64,000 bases of DNA from Sodalis sp. dw_96 (GCF_018449575.1 NZ_JAAVUT010000023.1:16877-80876), one strand, 5' to 3'; positions 7,862 to 17,434 are shown, counted from the stretch's first letter. The notes: generated by a model not told the origin, from the letters alone. Made by a program: numbers and translations.

Positions 7862-8932
7862 ATGCCGACACTTCACAAGCCAGCGATATATCTGCCGGAG
7901 TATATTATTACCCTTGAGGAAACCATTGATTTAGCGAAAAAGAATTTCAAGGATAATCCAAATTTGGAAAAATCCATCGCGCTGATAACCAATACGGGCG
8001 TAAAAAAAAGACACATTATCCAACCTATCGAGCTGGCAACATTACACCCGGGCTTTGGCTATCGAAATGCCGTTTTTGAATATCAATCCAAGAGGCTGGT
8101 TCCCGACGTGATAGAGGAAGCCTTGAGTCATGCCGATATCACCGCCAAAGATATTTCGGCCATTATTTATGTTTCATGTTCCGGTTTTTTAATGCCGTCG
8201 TTGACCGCCTGGCTGGTGAATAAAATGGGATTCCCCTTGCAGACGGTGCAAATCCCCATCGCTCAACTCGGCTGTGCCGCCGGCGGCGCGGCTATTAACC
8301 GCGCTCATGATTTTATTCTGGCGCACCCCGGCAGCAATGTGCTAATTGTCAGCTGTGAATTCTGCTCATTAAGCTATCAACCCACCGATGGCGATGTCGG
8401 CAGTCTGCTTTCCGATGGTTTATTTGGCGATGCGATAACCGCGGCCGTAGTCACCAGCCGCGCCGGCAACGGCCTGGAATTACAAAGAAACAGTAGTTAT
8501 CTTATTCCAGAAACCGATGAATGGATACGCTACGTGGTAAAAGATACAGGTTTTCATTTCCGGCTGGATAAACGGGTTCCAGGCACTATGGCGCCTTTGG
8601 CGCCGGTTATGGCGGAGCTTGCTTCGACCCATGATTGGCAGATCGACAACCTTGACTATTATATTATCCATGCCGGTGGCCCCAGGATATTAGATGACTT
8701 ATGCAAATATCTGGGCGTGCAAAAGGAGAAATTTTCCTATAGTCGCGACACTTTGGTCAATTGCGGCAACATCGCCAGTTCGGTGGTATTTGAAGCGTAT
8801 CGACGCATGCATGAAGATCGTATTTTCAAATCCAGCCACAAAGGGATTATTGCCGGTTTTGGACCGGGAATTATCGCCGAGATGAATTTATCTCAATGGC
8901 GATCCGCCGATATAGCACAGCTGACGGCTTAA
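7862..8932 (+). CDS. Type III polyketide synthase (RppA/THN-synthase-like)
   Basis: A 356-aa chalcone/stilbene-synthase-type enzyme that should condense malonyl-CoA units into an aromatic polyketide. The catalytic triad is present: C138 in QLGCAAGG, H270 in IIHAGG, N303 in VNCGNIASS. These positions are the ones I recall for Streptomyces RppA, which makes 1,3,6,8-tetrahydroxynaphthalene from five malonyl-CoA. The segment EFCSLSYQPTDGDVGSLLSDG also resembles RppA closely. GGAG precedes the ATG by about 9 nt. No P450, laccase, methyltransferase or transporter gene lies beside it, so it seems to act alone or with distant genes. Flanks are A+T-rich, which fits horizontal acquisition. Confidence 0.87.
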   Translation: MPTLHKPAIYLPEYIITLEETIDLAKKNFKDNPNLEKSIALITNTGVKKRHIIQPIELATLHPGFGYRNAVFEYQSKRLVPDVIEEALSHADITAKDISAIIYVSCSGFLMPSLTAWLVNKMGFPLQTVQIPIAQLGCAAGGAAINRAHDFILAHPGSNVLIVSCEFCSLSYQPTDGDVGSLLSDGLFGDAITAAVVTSRAGNGLELQRNSSYLIPETDEWIRYVVKDTGFHFRLDKRVPGTMAPLAPVMAELASTHDWQIDNLDYYIIHAGGPRILDDLCKYLGVQKEKFSYSRDTLVNCGNIASSVVFEAYRRMHEDRIFKSSHKGIIAGFGPGIIAEMNLSQWRSADIAQLTA

Positions 8933-8998
8933 AATATCCCCTAGACCCCAAGGGCGGATGCATGTTGAAGCCGCCCAAAGGGGCCCTCAACCGGTACG

Positions 8999-9457
8999 TT
9001 ACCGCACCGATGAAGGGTCGTTGTCCATGCCGATATGCGGTATGCCGTCTTCCTCATAAACTTCGGTGACCGCATGAAAACCGAAACGACCGTAAAACTT
9101 CTGTAAATGCGCCTGGGCGGAAAGATGAATCTTCCGGCCCGGCCAGCGCGCCGCGCAGGCCTCCATCGCTTGCTCCATCAGAAGATTTCCCAGTTTTATC
9201 CCCCGCGCCCGGGGTGAAACGATAACCCTGCCGATGGTCAGGATATCTTTATCGGTAAGGATGCGGGCATACGCTACCAGCTTACCCTCCAAATATCCCG
9301 CGACATGTCGGTTATCCCCCAGGAGATCCTGGCCGTCGATATCCTGATAAAAGCAGGTCTGTTCCACAATAAACACCGCATTACGCAAGGCGAGAATGTC
9401 ATACAAACGTTGTACCGTCAGCTCATAATGATGCCAGTCGTACCACATTACATTCAT
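8999..9457 (-). CDS. elaA: GNAT N-acetyltransferase, ElaA type
   Basis: A 152-aa acetyl-CoA-dependent acyltransferase of the ElaA subfamily. The N-terminal LRNAVFIVEQTCFYQDIDGQD stretch (residues 24-44) is typical of ElaA. The acetyl-CoA-binding loop reads RGIKLGNLLMEQAM, and KFYGRFGFHAV closes the fold. GAGGA lies 6 nt before the ATG. It is a single gene, convergent with the polyketide synthase 66 bp away. The substrate of ElaA is unknown in general. Confidence 0.85.
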   Translation of the reverse strand: MNVMWYDWHHYELTVQRLYDILALRNAVFIVEQTCFYQDIDGQDLLGDNRHVAGYLEGKLVAYARILTDKDILTIGRVIVSPRARGIKLGNLLMEQAMEACAARWPGRKIHLSAQAHLQKFYGRFGFHAVTEVYEEDGIPHIGMDNDPSSVR

Positions 9458-9924
9458 CTCGTATCCTCAAATGTCGGCGAAAAAAAGAATAATTCGCCAC
9501 CTTTATATCCACCCGCACTCTAAAATGCAAATATAATTATTGTAATAAAATCCAAAATCATGGATATAAACTTTTCTACCTTATTTTCCACTCTGAATGA
9601 GACAAAATATTTAAGTTACCAAAGGCTATAATACCCTCGAAGTGGGTGGGAAAGGTGCAATTCGATGAATATTAGAAAATTATGATTCAAATAGCGTGAT
9701 GAACATGTTATAGGAAAATGTATAGTTAATATTTAACGGAATTTTAAATAGTTTTCCCAATCACCATCGCCTGCTATGGAGATTTTATGCTGACTATTAT
9801 GGACATACTCTAAAGTTTCAATCGACATATCAATCCAGTTAATATCCGGTTTGCTATTTTAAATAATTTGCTGACCGATTTTTTCAATCTAACAAATTAT
9901 TATTCGTGTTCTAAGAGAGTTATT
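9458..9924. other. A+T-rich intergenic region
   Basis: About 470 bp between the divergent elaA and NCS1 permease genes. A TATAAT hexamer lies near 9630 and could be a -10 element for the permease. No purine-type riboswitch core or other structured leader could be recognised. Confidence 0.3.
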
Positions 9925-11316
9925 ATGAAAAAACCATCGGCAGGCATTGCCTCACAGGTTGAATTAAAAACCATTCAACCCATCAGCGCTACGGAACGAC
10001 AAGGCAAGATCAGCGATTTATTCACCATTTGGTTCGGTTCCAATATTATGATGCTGTCAGTAATTACCGGTTCACTGGCGGTGTGCATGTTCAATTTATC
10101 TTTTTTCACGGCGACGGCGGCGGTGATCGTAGGTAATCTGGCGGGAGCGGTTTTTATGGCTCTGCATTCCGCACAAGGCTCACAGCTGGGGGTGCCGCAA
10201 ATGATCCAGACCCGCGGTCAATTCGGATCTTACGGTGCCTTACTGGTGGTGACATTAGTGGTGATCATGTACCTGGGATTTTTTGCCTCCAACCTGGTAT
10301 TGGGCGGCCAGGGGCTGCATGCCATTTGCCCCCCGCTCAGTATCAATAGCGGCATTGCCATAGTCGGTGTCTTAAGCGTCACCGCCACGGCTTTTGGCTA
10401 TAACCTTATCCACACCTATACCCGAATTATGTCCTGGCTGTCAGGTTCCGCCCTGTTGCTGAGCTTTGCCTGGATTCTGCTGGTAAACGGTTTGCCGGAA
10501 ACGTTTTTCATTCATCGCCCGCCAACCTTTGCCGGTTTTTTCGGCACCATGTCCATTGCCGCCTTGTGGCAATTGGCCTATGCGCCCTATGTGTCCGATT
10601 ACTCCCGTTACATGCCGGAAAACAGCCACCCGCGAAAAGTATTCTGGGCCAGCTATTGGGGCTGCTCGCTGGGCTCCATTTTTCCGATGATTCTGGGTGT
10701 GGTGATCGCACTGTGCTGGAACGACAGCGATATCGTTACCGGTCTGGTGACCCTCACCGGCGGGGCCAGCACCCTGATAGTGGTGATTTTCTCAGTGGGC
10801 ATCGCCGCCACCAATGCGATGAATCTGTATTGCGGTACCCTTTGCGCTTTAACCGTCGGCCAGACATTGGCGCCGTCATGGTCCCCGCGATCCGGCGCAC
10901 GTATTATTCTGGCCCTGGGGATGTTTACCTTGTCCCTGGTGCTGGCGGTTAAGGGCCAGGGAAATTTTCTGGTGAATTACACCCATTTCATTCTGCTGTT
11001 GTTGTATGTACTGATTCCCTGGACCGCCATCAATCTGGTGGATTATTACCTCATTGCCCACGGTAACTACCATGTTCCCTCCTTTTTCCGACAAGACGGC
11101 GGTATTTACGGCTATTTCAATCTCAGGGCCATGGCCTGCTATCTGCTGGGCATCCTGGTGCAAATCCCCTTTATCGCCACCGATCTTTACACCGGCTGCA
11201 TCGCCCGTGCCATGGGGGGCGCGGATATTTCATGGATAGTCGGCCTGGCGGTTGTCTGCCCGGCCTATTACTTGATGAGCAAGGGCATACGGGCATCAGC
11301 CCACAGTCCGGCCTGA
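9925..11316 (+). CDS. NCS1-family nucleobase/hydantoin-type permease
   Basis: A 463-aa inner-membrane symporter of the NCS1 family, whose members carry cytosine, purines, allantoin or hydantoins. Start at 9925 (MKKPSAG) is preferred over the upstream 9868 ATG because GAGAG lies just before it. About 12 membrane helices are visible. Family-like stretches include LFTIWFGSNIMMLSVITG (about residues 32-49) and QLAYAPYVSDYSRYMP (helix 6 region). It is the first of three co-directional genes with a CocE-type hydrolase and a nitrilase-family amidohydrolase, suggesting uptake of a nitrogen-containing compound that these enzymes then open. The substrate is not determined. Confidence 0.85.
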   Translation: MKKPSAGIASQVELKTIQPISATERQGKISDLFTIWFGSNIMMLSVITGSLAVCMFNLSFFTATAAVIVGNLAGAVFMALHSAQGSQLGVPQMIQTRGQFGSYGALLVVTLVVIMYLGFFASNLVLGGQGLHAICPPLSINSGIAIVGVLSVTATAFGYNLIHTYTRIMSWLSGSALLLSFAWILLVNGLPETFFIHRPPTFAGFFGTMSIAALWQLAYAPYVSDYSRYMPENSHPRKVFWASYWGCSLGSIFPMILGVVIALCWNDSDIVTGLVTLTGGASTLIVVIFSVGIAATNAMNLYCGTLCALTVGQTLAPSWSPRSGARIILALGMFTLSLVLAVKGQGNFLVNYTHFILLLLYVLIPWTAINLVDYYLIAHGNYHVPSFFRQDGGIYGYFNLRAMACYLLGILVQIPFIATDLYTGCIARAMGGADISWIVGLAVVCPAYYLMSKGIRASAHSPA

Positions 11317-11491
11317 TCCATCCCGGTTTTTGAAGTGCCTGGACAGCAAATGATGTCGGCCGGTGCCCGATGTCGTATTTAGCGCCAAATCGGTCGCAAT
11401 GGTGATGGCTCCGGGACGGCGCTATGCAAAGATGATATATGGACCCTAGCCAACGTTTTCCACCTAAGAATGCTTTGATGCGGATACCTTG

Positions 11492-13564
11492 ATGCAGATA
11501 ATCGAAACAGCCTGGATTACCTTAAAAGACGGATGCAAACTCGCGGCGCGGATCTGGCTGCCGGATGCCCCCCGGCCGGTGCCGGCGATACTGGAATACC
11601 TACCCTATCGTCGGCGGGACAGGCATCGCGGCGATGATGCCGTTCTCCATCCCGGCCTGGCCGAAAGCGGTTATGCGGCCATCCGGGTGGATATGCGCGG
11701 CGCGGGGGATTCCGACGGCCTGATGAACGACGAATATACCCCTAGGGAATGGGCCGACGCCTGTGAAGTCATCGCCTGGATTGCCGAACAATCCTGGTGT
11801 TCAGGGGCGGTGGGCCTGATTGGCATCTCCTGGAGCGGGTTCAATTCGCTGCAAATCGCCGCGTTGCGTCCCCCGGCGTTAAAAGCCATTGTGACCGCCT
11901 GTTCCACCGACGATCGTTATGCCGACGACATGCATTACATGGGCGGGGTGTTGCTCAATGATAACCTGCAATATGGCGCCACGCTGTTTACCTGGACACC
12001 GACCCCGCCGGATCCGGACATTGTGGGGGACAGGTGGAAAGAGATGTGGCTCGAGCGGCTCAACGCCATGGACCAGCCCCCGGCGGGCCGCTGGATGGCA
12101 CACCCCACCCGGGATGATTACTGGCGCAGCGGTTCGGTATGCGAAGACTACTCCCGTATAGAAGTGCCGGTACTGGCGGTGGGCGGCTGGGCCGACGGTT
12201 ATACCAACACCGTGCTGCGTCTGTTGGAAAACCTGCCGGGACCGCGCAAGGGGCTCATCGGCCCCTGGGGGCATTCCTTTCCCCATGTCGCCACGCCGGG
12301 GCCGCGCATTGATTTTATCCGCTACGTGACGCGCTGGTTTGATCACTGGCTTAAGGATGAGCCCACCGGCATTATGGATGAGCCGATGTTGACCTATTGG
12401 CTGCAAGAGGCGGAACCACCGCGGGTGCGTTATACCGAACGCCTCGGGCGCTGGGCGGCGGAGCGGCATTGGCCCGGGCCGGCCATTGTGCGGCAGTGGT
12501 GGACGCTGGCGCCGGGCGGCCGGTTGGAAGCGGACACGGCGGATGACGCCACCACGAATGTCAGCACCTCGGCGGCCCGCCGGAGCAAGTCCCGCCACCA
12601 GCTCCCCGCACCGTTTGCCCAAGCCATTTGTTCCCCGGCCACCACCGGCATCGCCTCCGGTGAATGGTGTCCTTATGGCAATGGGCCGGATATGCCGGGA
12701 GACCAGCGGGAGGATGACGCCGGCTCCGCCTGTTTTGACGGCCCGCCATTAACGGCACCGTTACAGATTACCGGCCGGCCGGTAATTCGGCTCCGCCTGT
12801 CGTCCGACAGGGACCAAGGAATGATTGCCGTTAGGCTGAACGCCGTGGCGGCGGACGGAACCTCGTTGCGTATCACCTACGGCCTGCTTAATCTCACTCA
12901 GCGTAATGGCCATGATCGATGCGAACCTCTGGTGGCGGGTGAAATTTATGATGTGGCGTTAACGCTCAATGCCGCTGCGTTCGAGATACCCGCCGGCTAT
13001 CGTCTGCGGGTGGCTATCTCCACGTCCTACTGGCCGCTGGCGGCGCCGCTGCCGGTACGCACCCAATTGACACTGCAAGGCGGCAGCCTTGAGCTGTCGG
13101 TACGCGACGGTGGGATTGCCCTGACGCCGCCCCCCGATCTCGGCCTGCCCCCGATCCCCCCCAGCCTGCCTTCGCGGATAATCGTGCCGCCTGAACGGGG
13201 ACGACTGCGCCTGAACCGGGATATGGACGACGGCGACACCACCCTGGAGGTGGTGCGCAATCTGGGGGCGATATACCTGGAAGAAACCGACCTGCGGCTG
13301 GATGCCCTGGGCCGTGAAACCTATAAAATCAACGCCCTTGATCCCCGGTCCGCCAGCGCCCGGGCGGTGCGCAGCGCCGGCTTCCACCGCGGCGACTGGC
13401 ATGCCCGTCTGGAAGTCAGCAGCCTGCTCACTGCCGACGACGGCGGCTGGCGGCTGGTATCCAGCCTGGAAGCCTTTAACGGCGAGAGCAGAATCTTCCA
13501 TCGCTGCTGGGACGATTATTATCCCTTTTTCGGCGACAACAACCCCCGGGGAGAAGCGAAATGA
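11492..13564 (+). CDS. CocE/NonD family serine hydrolase (copy 1)
   Basis: A 690-aa alpha/beta hydrolase of the X-Pro dipeptidyl-peptidase (S15)/cocaine-esterase family. The catalytic triad can be placed: S113 in GISWSG, D235 in GGWADGY, H261 in GPWGHSFPH. A C-terminal jelly-roll domain (about residues 430-690) follows, as in CocE. No signal peptide, so cytoplasmic. GGA lies 7 nt before the ATG at 11492. Its stop overlaps the next start (ATGA), so it is translationally coupled to the nitrilase-family gene. A second member of the family lies at 15458-17434; the two share near-identical active-site surroundings. The natural substrate (ester, acyl-amide or proline peptide) is unknown. Confidence 0.88.
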   Translation: MQIIETAWITLKDGCKLAARIWLPDAPRPVPAILEYLPYRRRDRHRGDDAVLHPGLAESGYAAIRVDMRGAGDSDGLMNDEYTPREWADACEVIAWIAEQSWCSGAVGLIGISWSGFNSLQIAALRPPALKAIVTACSTDDRYADDMHYMGGVLLNDNLQYGATLFTWTPTPPDPDIVGDRWKEMWLERLNAMDQPPAGRWMAHPTRDDYWRSGSVCEDYSRIEVPVLAVGGWADGYTNTVLRLLENLPGPRKGLIGPWGHSFPHVATPGPRIDFIRYVTRWFDHWLKDEPTGIMDEPMLTYWLQEAEPPRVRYTERLGRWAAERHWPGPAIVRQWWTLAPGGRLEADTADDATTNVSTSAARRSKSRHQLPAPFAQAICSPATTGIASGEWCPYGNGPDMPGDQREDDAGSACFDGPPLTAPLQITGRPVIRLRLSSDRDQGMIAVRLNAVAADGTSLRITYGLLNLTQRNGHDRCEPLVAGEIYDVALTLNAAAFEIPAGYRLRVAISTSYWPLAAPLPVRTQLTLQGGSLELSVRDGGIALTPPPDLGLPPIPPSLPSRIIVPPERGRLRLNRDMDDGDTTLEVVRNLGAIYLEETDLRLDALGRETYKINALDPRSASARAVRSAGFHRGDWHARLEVSSLLTADDGGWRLVSSLEAFNGESRIFHRCWDDYYPFFGDNNPRGEAK

Positions 13565-14319
13565 ACATCGGCATTGCTCAGATAACCGGCACGCCCGCAG
13601 GTGAGAGCGAGGTGGTGGATTGGGTTCGCGCGTCCATGGACACGCTGCCGGACGCCGACATGATTATGCTGCCGGAATTGGCACTGTGCGGTTATGACGA
13701 TCCTCACCGGGTACGCAGTTTGGCGCTGGAAAAAGAGGGACCGGTTTTGGGGGCGCTGGCGCAATTGGCCGCTGAAAAAAAGCAGGCGCTGGTATTCGGC
13801 TACGCGGAACGCGCTCCTGACGGTCTGTATAACGCTTTACAAGTGATTGACGGGCAGGGCCGGGTACGAGCCGATTATCGCAAAATCCATCTCTGGTCCG
13901 GTTATGAGGCGGCTCTGTTTCAGCCCGGCGGGGGCTTTGCCTGCTTCGCTCTGGGGGGGTTACGCTTCGGCCTGCTGATTTGCTATGACCTGGATTTCCC
14001 CGAAGCGGTCCGCGCGTTGGCGTTGAAAGGAATGGATTGCCTGCTGTGCATCAGTGCCACCACCACCGGCTATGACGTGGTGCCCCGTCATGTGGTGCCG
14101 GCACGGGCCTATGAAAACGGCTGTTTTGTCGCGTTCGCTAACCGCGGGGACAGTGCCTGTATCGGCCAAAGCCGGATTGTGGGTCCCGACGGCGATATTG
14201 TCGCGGCCCTGCCGGGCAACGGGGCGGCGGTGCTGCAGGGAGAAATCAGCCTGGCGGCCCTTGAGCGGTGGCGCCTGGGCCATGCTTACCTGGCGGAGCG
14301 CCGTAGGGATTTGTATTGA
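13561..14319 (+). CDS. Carbon-nitrogen hydrolase (nitrilase superfamily)
   Basis: A 252-aa amidohydrolase with the Glu-Lys-Cys catalytic triad of the nitrilase superfamily: E39 in LPELALCGY, K108 in YRKIHLW and C141 in LLICYDLDFPE. Length and motifs fit omega-amidase or aliphatic amidase branches rather than true nitrilases. It is coupled to the upstream CocE gene by an ATGA overlap and abuts the convergent GlxA-type regulator with no bases between stop codons. Together with the NCS1 permease it suggests breakdown of an amide-containing compound. Substrate unknown. Confidence 0.88.
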   Translation: MNIGIAQITGTPAGESEVVDWVRASMDTLPDADMIMLPELALCGYDDPHRVRSLALEKEGPVLGALAQLAAEKKQALVFGYAERAPDGLYNALQVIDGQGRVRADYRKIHLWSGYEAALFQPGGGFACFALGGLRFGLLICYDLDFPEAVRALALKGMDCLLCISATTTGYDVVPRHVVPARAYENGCFVAFANRGDSACIGQSRIVGPDGDIVAALPGNGAAVLQGEISLAALERWRLGHAYLAERRRDLY

Positions 14320-15291
14320 TTATGAGAGGTTTTTCGTTCTTCTGACGCGACGCATAGCCGACGGTAATATACCGAAGGTCCGGCGGAACCAGCCGGCAAA
14401 ATGCGACGTAGAGCCGAACCCCACCGATACCGCTATCTCGATAATCGACTGGTCAGAGTAAATCAGCATTTCCCGCGCCTGTTCAAGGCGCAGTTCCAAA
14501 TAGAAACGCTGTGGCGTTTTATCGAAATATTGCGCAAACAGCCGTTCAAGCTGGCGCTTACCCACACCGGCTCGTTCCGCAACCTCCGGCAATGGGATGG
14601 GATCTTCTATGTGTGCCTGCATAATGGCGATTGCGGTGCCAAGGGGAGCCGGCATTGCCGCGCCGGCGGGACGTCCGCCCCGCTGATCGTCTTCGGCGCT
14701 GCGAATCCGTTCATGATGAAACTGATTGGCGATGGCGGCGGCATGTTTATCGCCGTAGCGTTCGGCAATAAGATTAAGCATCATATCCATGGCCGCCGTC
14801 CCGCCGGAACAGGTGAGTCTGCCGCGATCGATCTCATAAATTTTATGGGTACACTGGATATCCGGGTAGGTTTCCTCAAACGCCGATCGGCTTTCCCAAT
14901 GGATGGTGCAGCGGTAACCGTTAAGCAGGCCGCATTTGGCCAGCAAAAAGGTCCCGGTGGAGAGCGAACCGATAAAAATCCCGGCACGGGCGGCCTGTCG
15001 CATGGCCTTTTGATAGCCGCGTTCATACCTGGGCGCCACCACCCGCTCGCCGCCGCAGATAAAAACATAATGAGAACCGGGCAACACATCGTCAATGGAC
15101 CGGGTGGGAAAAGGAATGCCGTTGGCGGCCACTACCGGCTCGCCGTTCAGGCTGGCCAGATGCCAGTTGAAAGCCTGTTTTTCATACAGCCGGTTATAAG
15201 AACGCAACGGCTCAATGGCCGAGGCCAGACTCATCATCGAAAAGTCATGGCCAAGTAAAAAGGTGAACACCAGGGGTTCGACAAGGGGCAT
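14320..15291 (-). CDS. GlxA-family transcriptional regulator (DJ-1/PfpI + AraC HTH)
   Basis: A 323-aa regulator with an N-terminal DJ-1/PfpI-like domain (residues 5-185, with the nucleophile-elbow-like region IGSLSTGTFLLAKCGLL and a TCSGGTAAMDMML segment) and a C-terminal AraC-type DNA-binding domain (about residues 225-318, ending FGSTSHFAGWFRRTFG). GlxA-type regulators often control nitrogen-compound catabolism. It lies between the two halves of the hydrolase/transport island, tail to tail with the amidohydrolase gene, so it is the prime candidate to regulate the island. The effector is unknown. Confidence 0.88.
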   Translation of the reverse strand: MPLVEPLVFTFLLGHDFSMMSLASAIEPLRSYNRLYEKQAFNWHLASLNGEPVVAANGIPFPTRSIDDVLPGSHYVFICGGERVVAPRYERGYQKAMRQAARAGIFIGSLSTGTFLLAKCGLLNGYRCTIHWESRSAFEETYPDIQCTHKIYEIDRGRLTCSGGTAAMDMMLNLIAERYGDKHAAAIANQFHHERIRSAEDDQRGGRPAGAAMPAPLGTAIAIMQAHIEDPIPLPEVAERAGVGKRQLERLFAQYFDKTPQRFYLELRLEQAREMLIYSDQSIIEIAVSVGFGSTSHFAGWFRRTFGILPSAMRRVRRTKNLS

Positions 15292-15330
15292 ATTTTTAAA
15301 TCACTTCAGGCTATAACATCACCGGTAAAC

Positions 15331-15456
15331 AATACCCTATAGCCATCATCTTTCAAACTGCAGCTGCGTTGACTGCGTTACTCGGCTCATCCATGAGCCT
15401 CGCCCCTTTGGGGCCGCTGCAAGCAGCGTTCAAATCTGCTCCCGGCAGATTTGTCA
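15331..15456. repeat. Partial ERIC-like interspersed repeat with hairpins
   Basis: The left end (from ATACCC at 15332, through CTTTCAAACTGCAGCTGCGTTG) resembles the outer end of the two true ERIC copies in this window. Inside lie several short hairpins: GGCTCAT/ATGAGCC near 15384-15399, CCCC/GGGG near 15402-15413 and AAATCTGC/GCAGATTT at 15432-15452. The right end lacks the matching terminal sequence, so the copy is diverged or truncated. It separates the divergently transcribed GlxA-type gene from the end of the leftward operon and may also act as its terminator. Confidence 0.5.
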
Positions 15457-15457
15457 T

Positions 15458-17434
15458 TCACCCCGGAAATCGATGCTCCCACTGGCGTTGGAAAACCTCC
15501 CGATCGTTTTCCCAGGCGCTGTAGCTTGAGTGCAAAACCAGGCCGCCGTCTTGCCATGCAAGGCGGCTTTCGCTGCGCAGCTCGATATGCCAGCCGGGAC
15601 GCTGATAGCGCTGCAGGCGTTCGGCTTGCCAGCGGGCCGTCTGGGCGGTGGCGCCGATTTCATACACCTCATGGCCTTCGCTGTCGAAACTCAATTCGCC
15701 GATGCGGGTTTTCTGCCGCCGGGCATCCATTGTCAACCGGTGGATATTGCTGCCTGCATCCCAACTGACGCGGCGGGTGGTGACTTCCGGGGCCATGACC
15801 TGGTGATCCAGCGCCGGTGCAGAACGTGGAAGACCAAAAGCATCCGGCTTATCCGGCAGGTTTTCGGTCCGCAGCGGCAGCCGGAACCTACCGGTGGCAG
15901 GGGCTATCCGCACCGGTCCCTGGCCGGGTTCGGCCCAGACCATCGGCCAGTATGCCGTCGAGAGTGCCAATCGGATCCTGCAGCCGGCGGAGAACCGGTA
16001 GGCGACGCCTTTAAGGGATAGCTCCACCGGGAAAGTCTGGCCGGCGGGCACATCCGGTCGTGTCAGACGGTGAATACCGAAGGTCACCCGTGCCGAACGG
16101 CCGTGGGCATCCACTTCGTTTAGGCGCAAAATCAACATGGCCGATGGGGTTTCAAACGCGATATCCACCGTCAAATCGGCCTTGCCGCACAGGATAAGCG
16201 GCGAATTCAGCACCGGCGTATCGAAACACACCGACAGTCCGTCGTCGGCGCGCTGATCTCCTTGGAACTCAGGAGCATTGCCGCCGCCGTCAAGGGGACA
16301 CCACTCGCCGCCCATGGCGCCGCAGTGCGCCGGAGTATCAATCAGCAGTGGTTCTGCCACGGCGACAGATGCGTCGATTAACACACCGTCCCCCAGATAA
16401 AAATCATGCCTGGCGCTGGTAGCCGGCCATTGGGGCGCGGTAATCCAATGGCCGCCAAGCGTCAGCGACGAGGGGTCGGGACGCAGTTGCTCTCCCTGCC
16501 ATAAATGCAGCATCGGTTCATCCATGATGCCGGTTTGCTCGCCCAACAGCCAGTGCCGCCAAAAGCGCAGGCACTCCCCGAGAAAATCTATCGCCGGACC
16601 GGGGGTGCCCCAGTTTGGGTAAATATGGGTCCAGGGGCCGATAAGCCCTTTGCGCGGCACGGCAAGGTGCTCCATCAAGCGCAAAATGGCGTCGGAATAA
16701 CCGTCGGTCCAGCCCCCTACCGCATACACCGCGCATTGAATGTCTTGATAGTTTTCGTTTACCGATCCATGCCGCCAGTAGTCGTCACGTTCCATATGCG
16801 CCAGCCAATGAGCCAGCGGCGGCTCCATGGCCTCCAGCCGCGCCAGCCACTGCCGGCGCCAGCTCTCGCCCACATAGGCCGGATCCAGGGGGCGTCCCAG
16901 TTGGGTAAATAAGCCGCTGCCCCATTGCAAACCGTCAGTAAGCAGCGCCCCACCCATAAAATGCACGTCGTCTGTGTAACGATCGTCGGTGGAACAGCAG
17001 GTGATGATTGCCTTCAGGGCCGGCGGACGCCGGGCGGCGATTTGCAATGCCGCGAACCCACCCCAGGAAATGCCGATCATGCCGACGTTACCGTTGCTCC
17101 AGCTTTGCCCGGCAATCCAGGCGATAACCTCCACCGCGTCATCCTGCTCCTGCAACAGGTATTCGTCCCGCAGAAATCCGCCCGAGTTGCCGCTGCCGCG
17201 TAAATCGATGCGCATGGCGGCGATACCGTGGGCGGCGAAATAACCGTGGATCATCGAATCCCCCACCGCGGTATTATCCGACTGACGGTACGGAATCCAC
17301 TCCAGCACCAGCGGCACAGGGTCCGCTCCTTCCGGCAGCCACAGGCGGGCCGTGAGCTGCGTGCCGTCCGACAGGGGTACGGTTATCTGGCGAAACGCAG
17401 GTACAACGAGGGTATTATCAATTGTGTCAGACAT
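15458..17434 (-). CDS. CocE/NonD family serine hydrolase (copy 2)
   Basis: A 658-aa paralogue of the hydrolase at 11492-13564. Triad: S123 in GISWGG, D244 in GGWTDGY, H270 in GPWTHIYPNW. The shared framework includes PPALKAI, CSTDDRYTDDVHFMGG and RKGLIGPW, and the C-terminal jelly-roll domain is present. The start at 17434 is set by a perfect AGGAGG seven bases upstream, shortening the longest open frame by 27 codons. Last gene of the leftward operon that starts with the ABC importer permeases, 25 bp after the MFS gene. This suggests that the imported compound is its substrate. Cytoplasmic; no signal peptide. Confidence 0.88.
   Translation of the reverse strand: MSDTIDNTLVVPAFRQITVPLSDGTQLTARLWLPEGADPVPLVLEWIPYRQSDNTAVGDSMIHGYFAAHGIAAMRIDLRGSGNSGGFLRDEYLLQEQDDAVEVIAWIAGQSWSNGNVGMIGISWGGFAALQIAARRPPALKAIITCCSTDDRYTDDVHFMGGALLTDGLQWGSGLFTQLGRPLDPAYVGESWRRQWLARLEAMEPPLAHWLAHMERDDYWRHGSVNENYQDIQCAVYAVGGWTDGYSDAILRLMEHLAVPRKGLIGPWTHIYPNWGTPGPAIDFLGECLRFWRHWLLGEQTGIMDEPMLHLWQGEQLRPDPSSLTLGGHWITAPQWPATSARHDFYLGDGVLIDASVAVAEPLLIDTPAHCGAMGGEWCPLDGGGNAPEFQGDQRADDGLSVCFDTPVLNSPLILCGKADLTVDIAFETPSAMLILRLNEVDAHGRSARVTFGIHRLTRPDVPAGQTFPVELSLKGVAYRFSAGCRIRLALSTAYWPMVWAEPGQGPVRIAPATGRFRLPLRTENLPDKPDAFGLPRSAPALDHQVMAPEVTTRRVSWDAGSNIHRLTMDARRQKTRIGELSFDSEGHEVYEIGATAQTARWQAERLQRYQRPGWHIELRSESRLAWQDGGLVLHSSYSAWENDREVFQRQWEHRFPG

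Noticed and set aside
7689..7934. 81-codon frame overlapping the polyketide synthase start
   Set aside because: Overlaps a well-supported gene in another frame and looks like translated A+T-rich leader.
11879..12622. 247-codon minus-strand frame inside CocE copy 1
   Set aside because: Shadow of the G+C-rich hydrolase gene; composition is Arg/Pro/Gly-rich with no domain.
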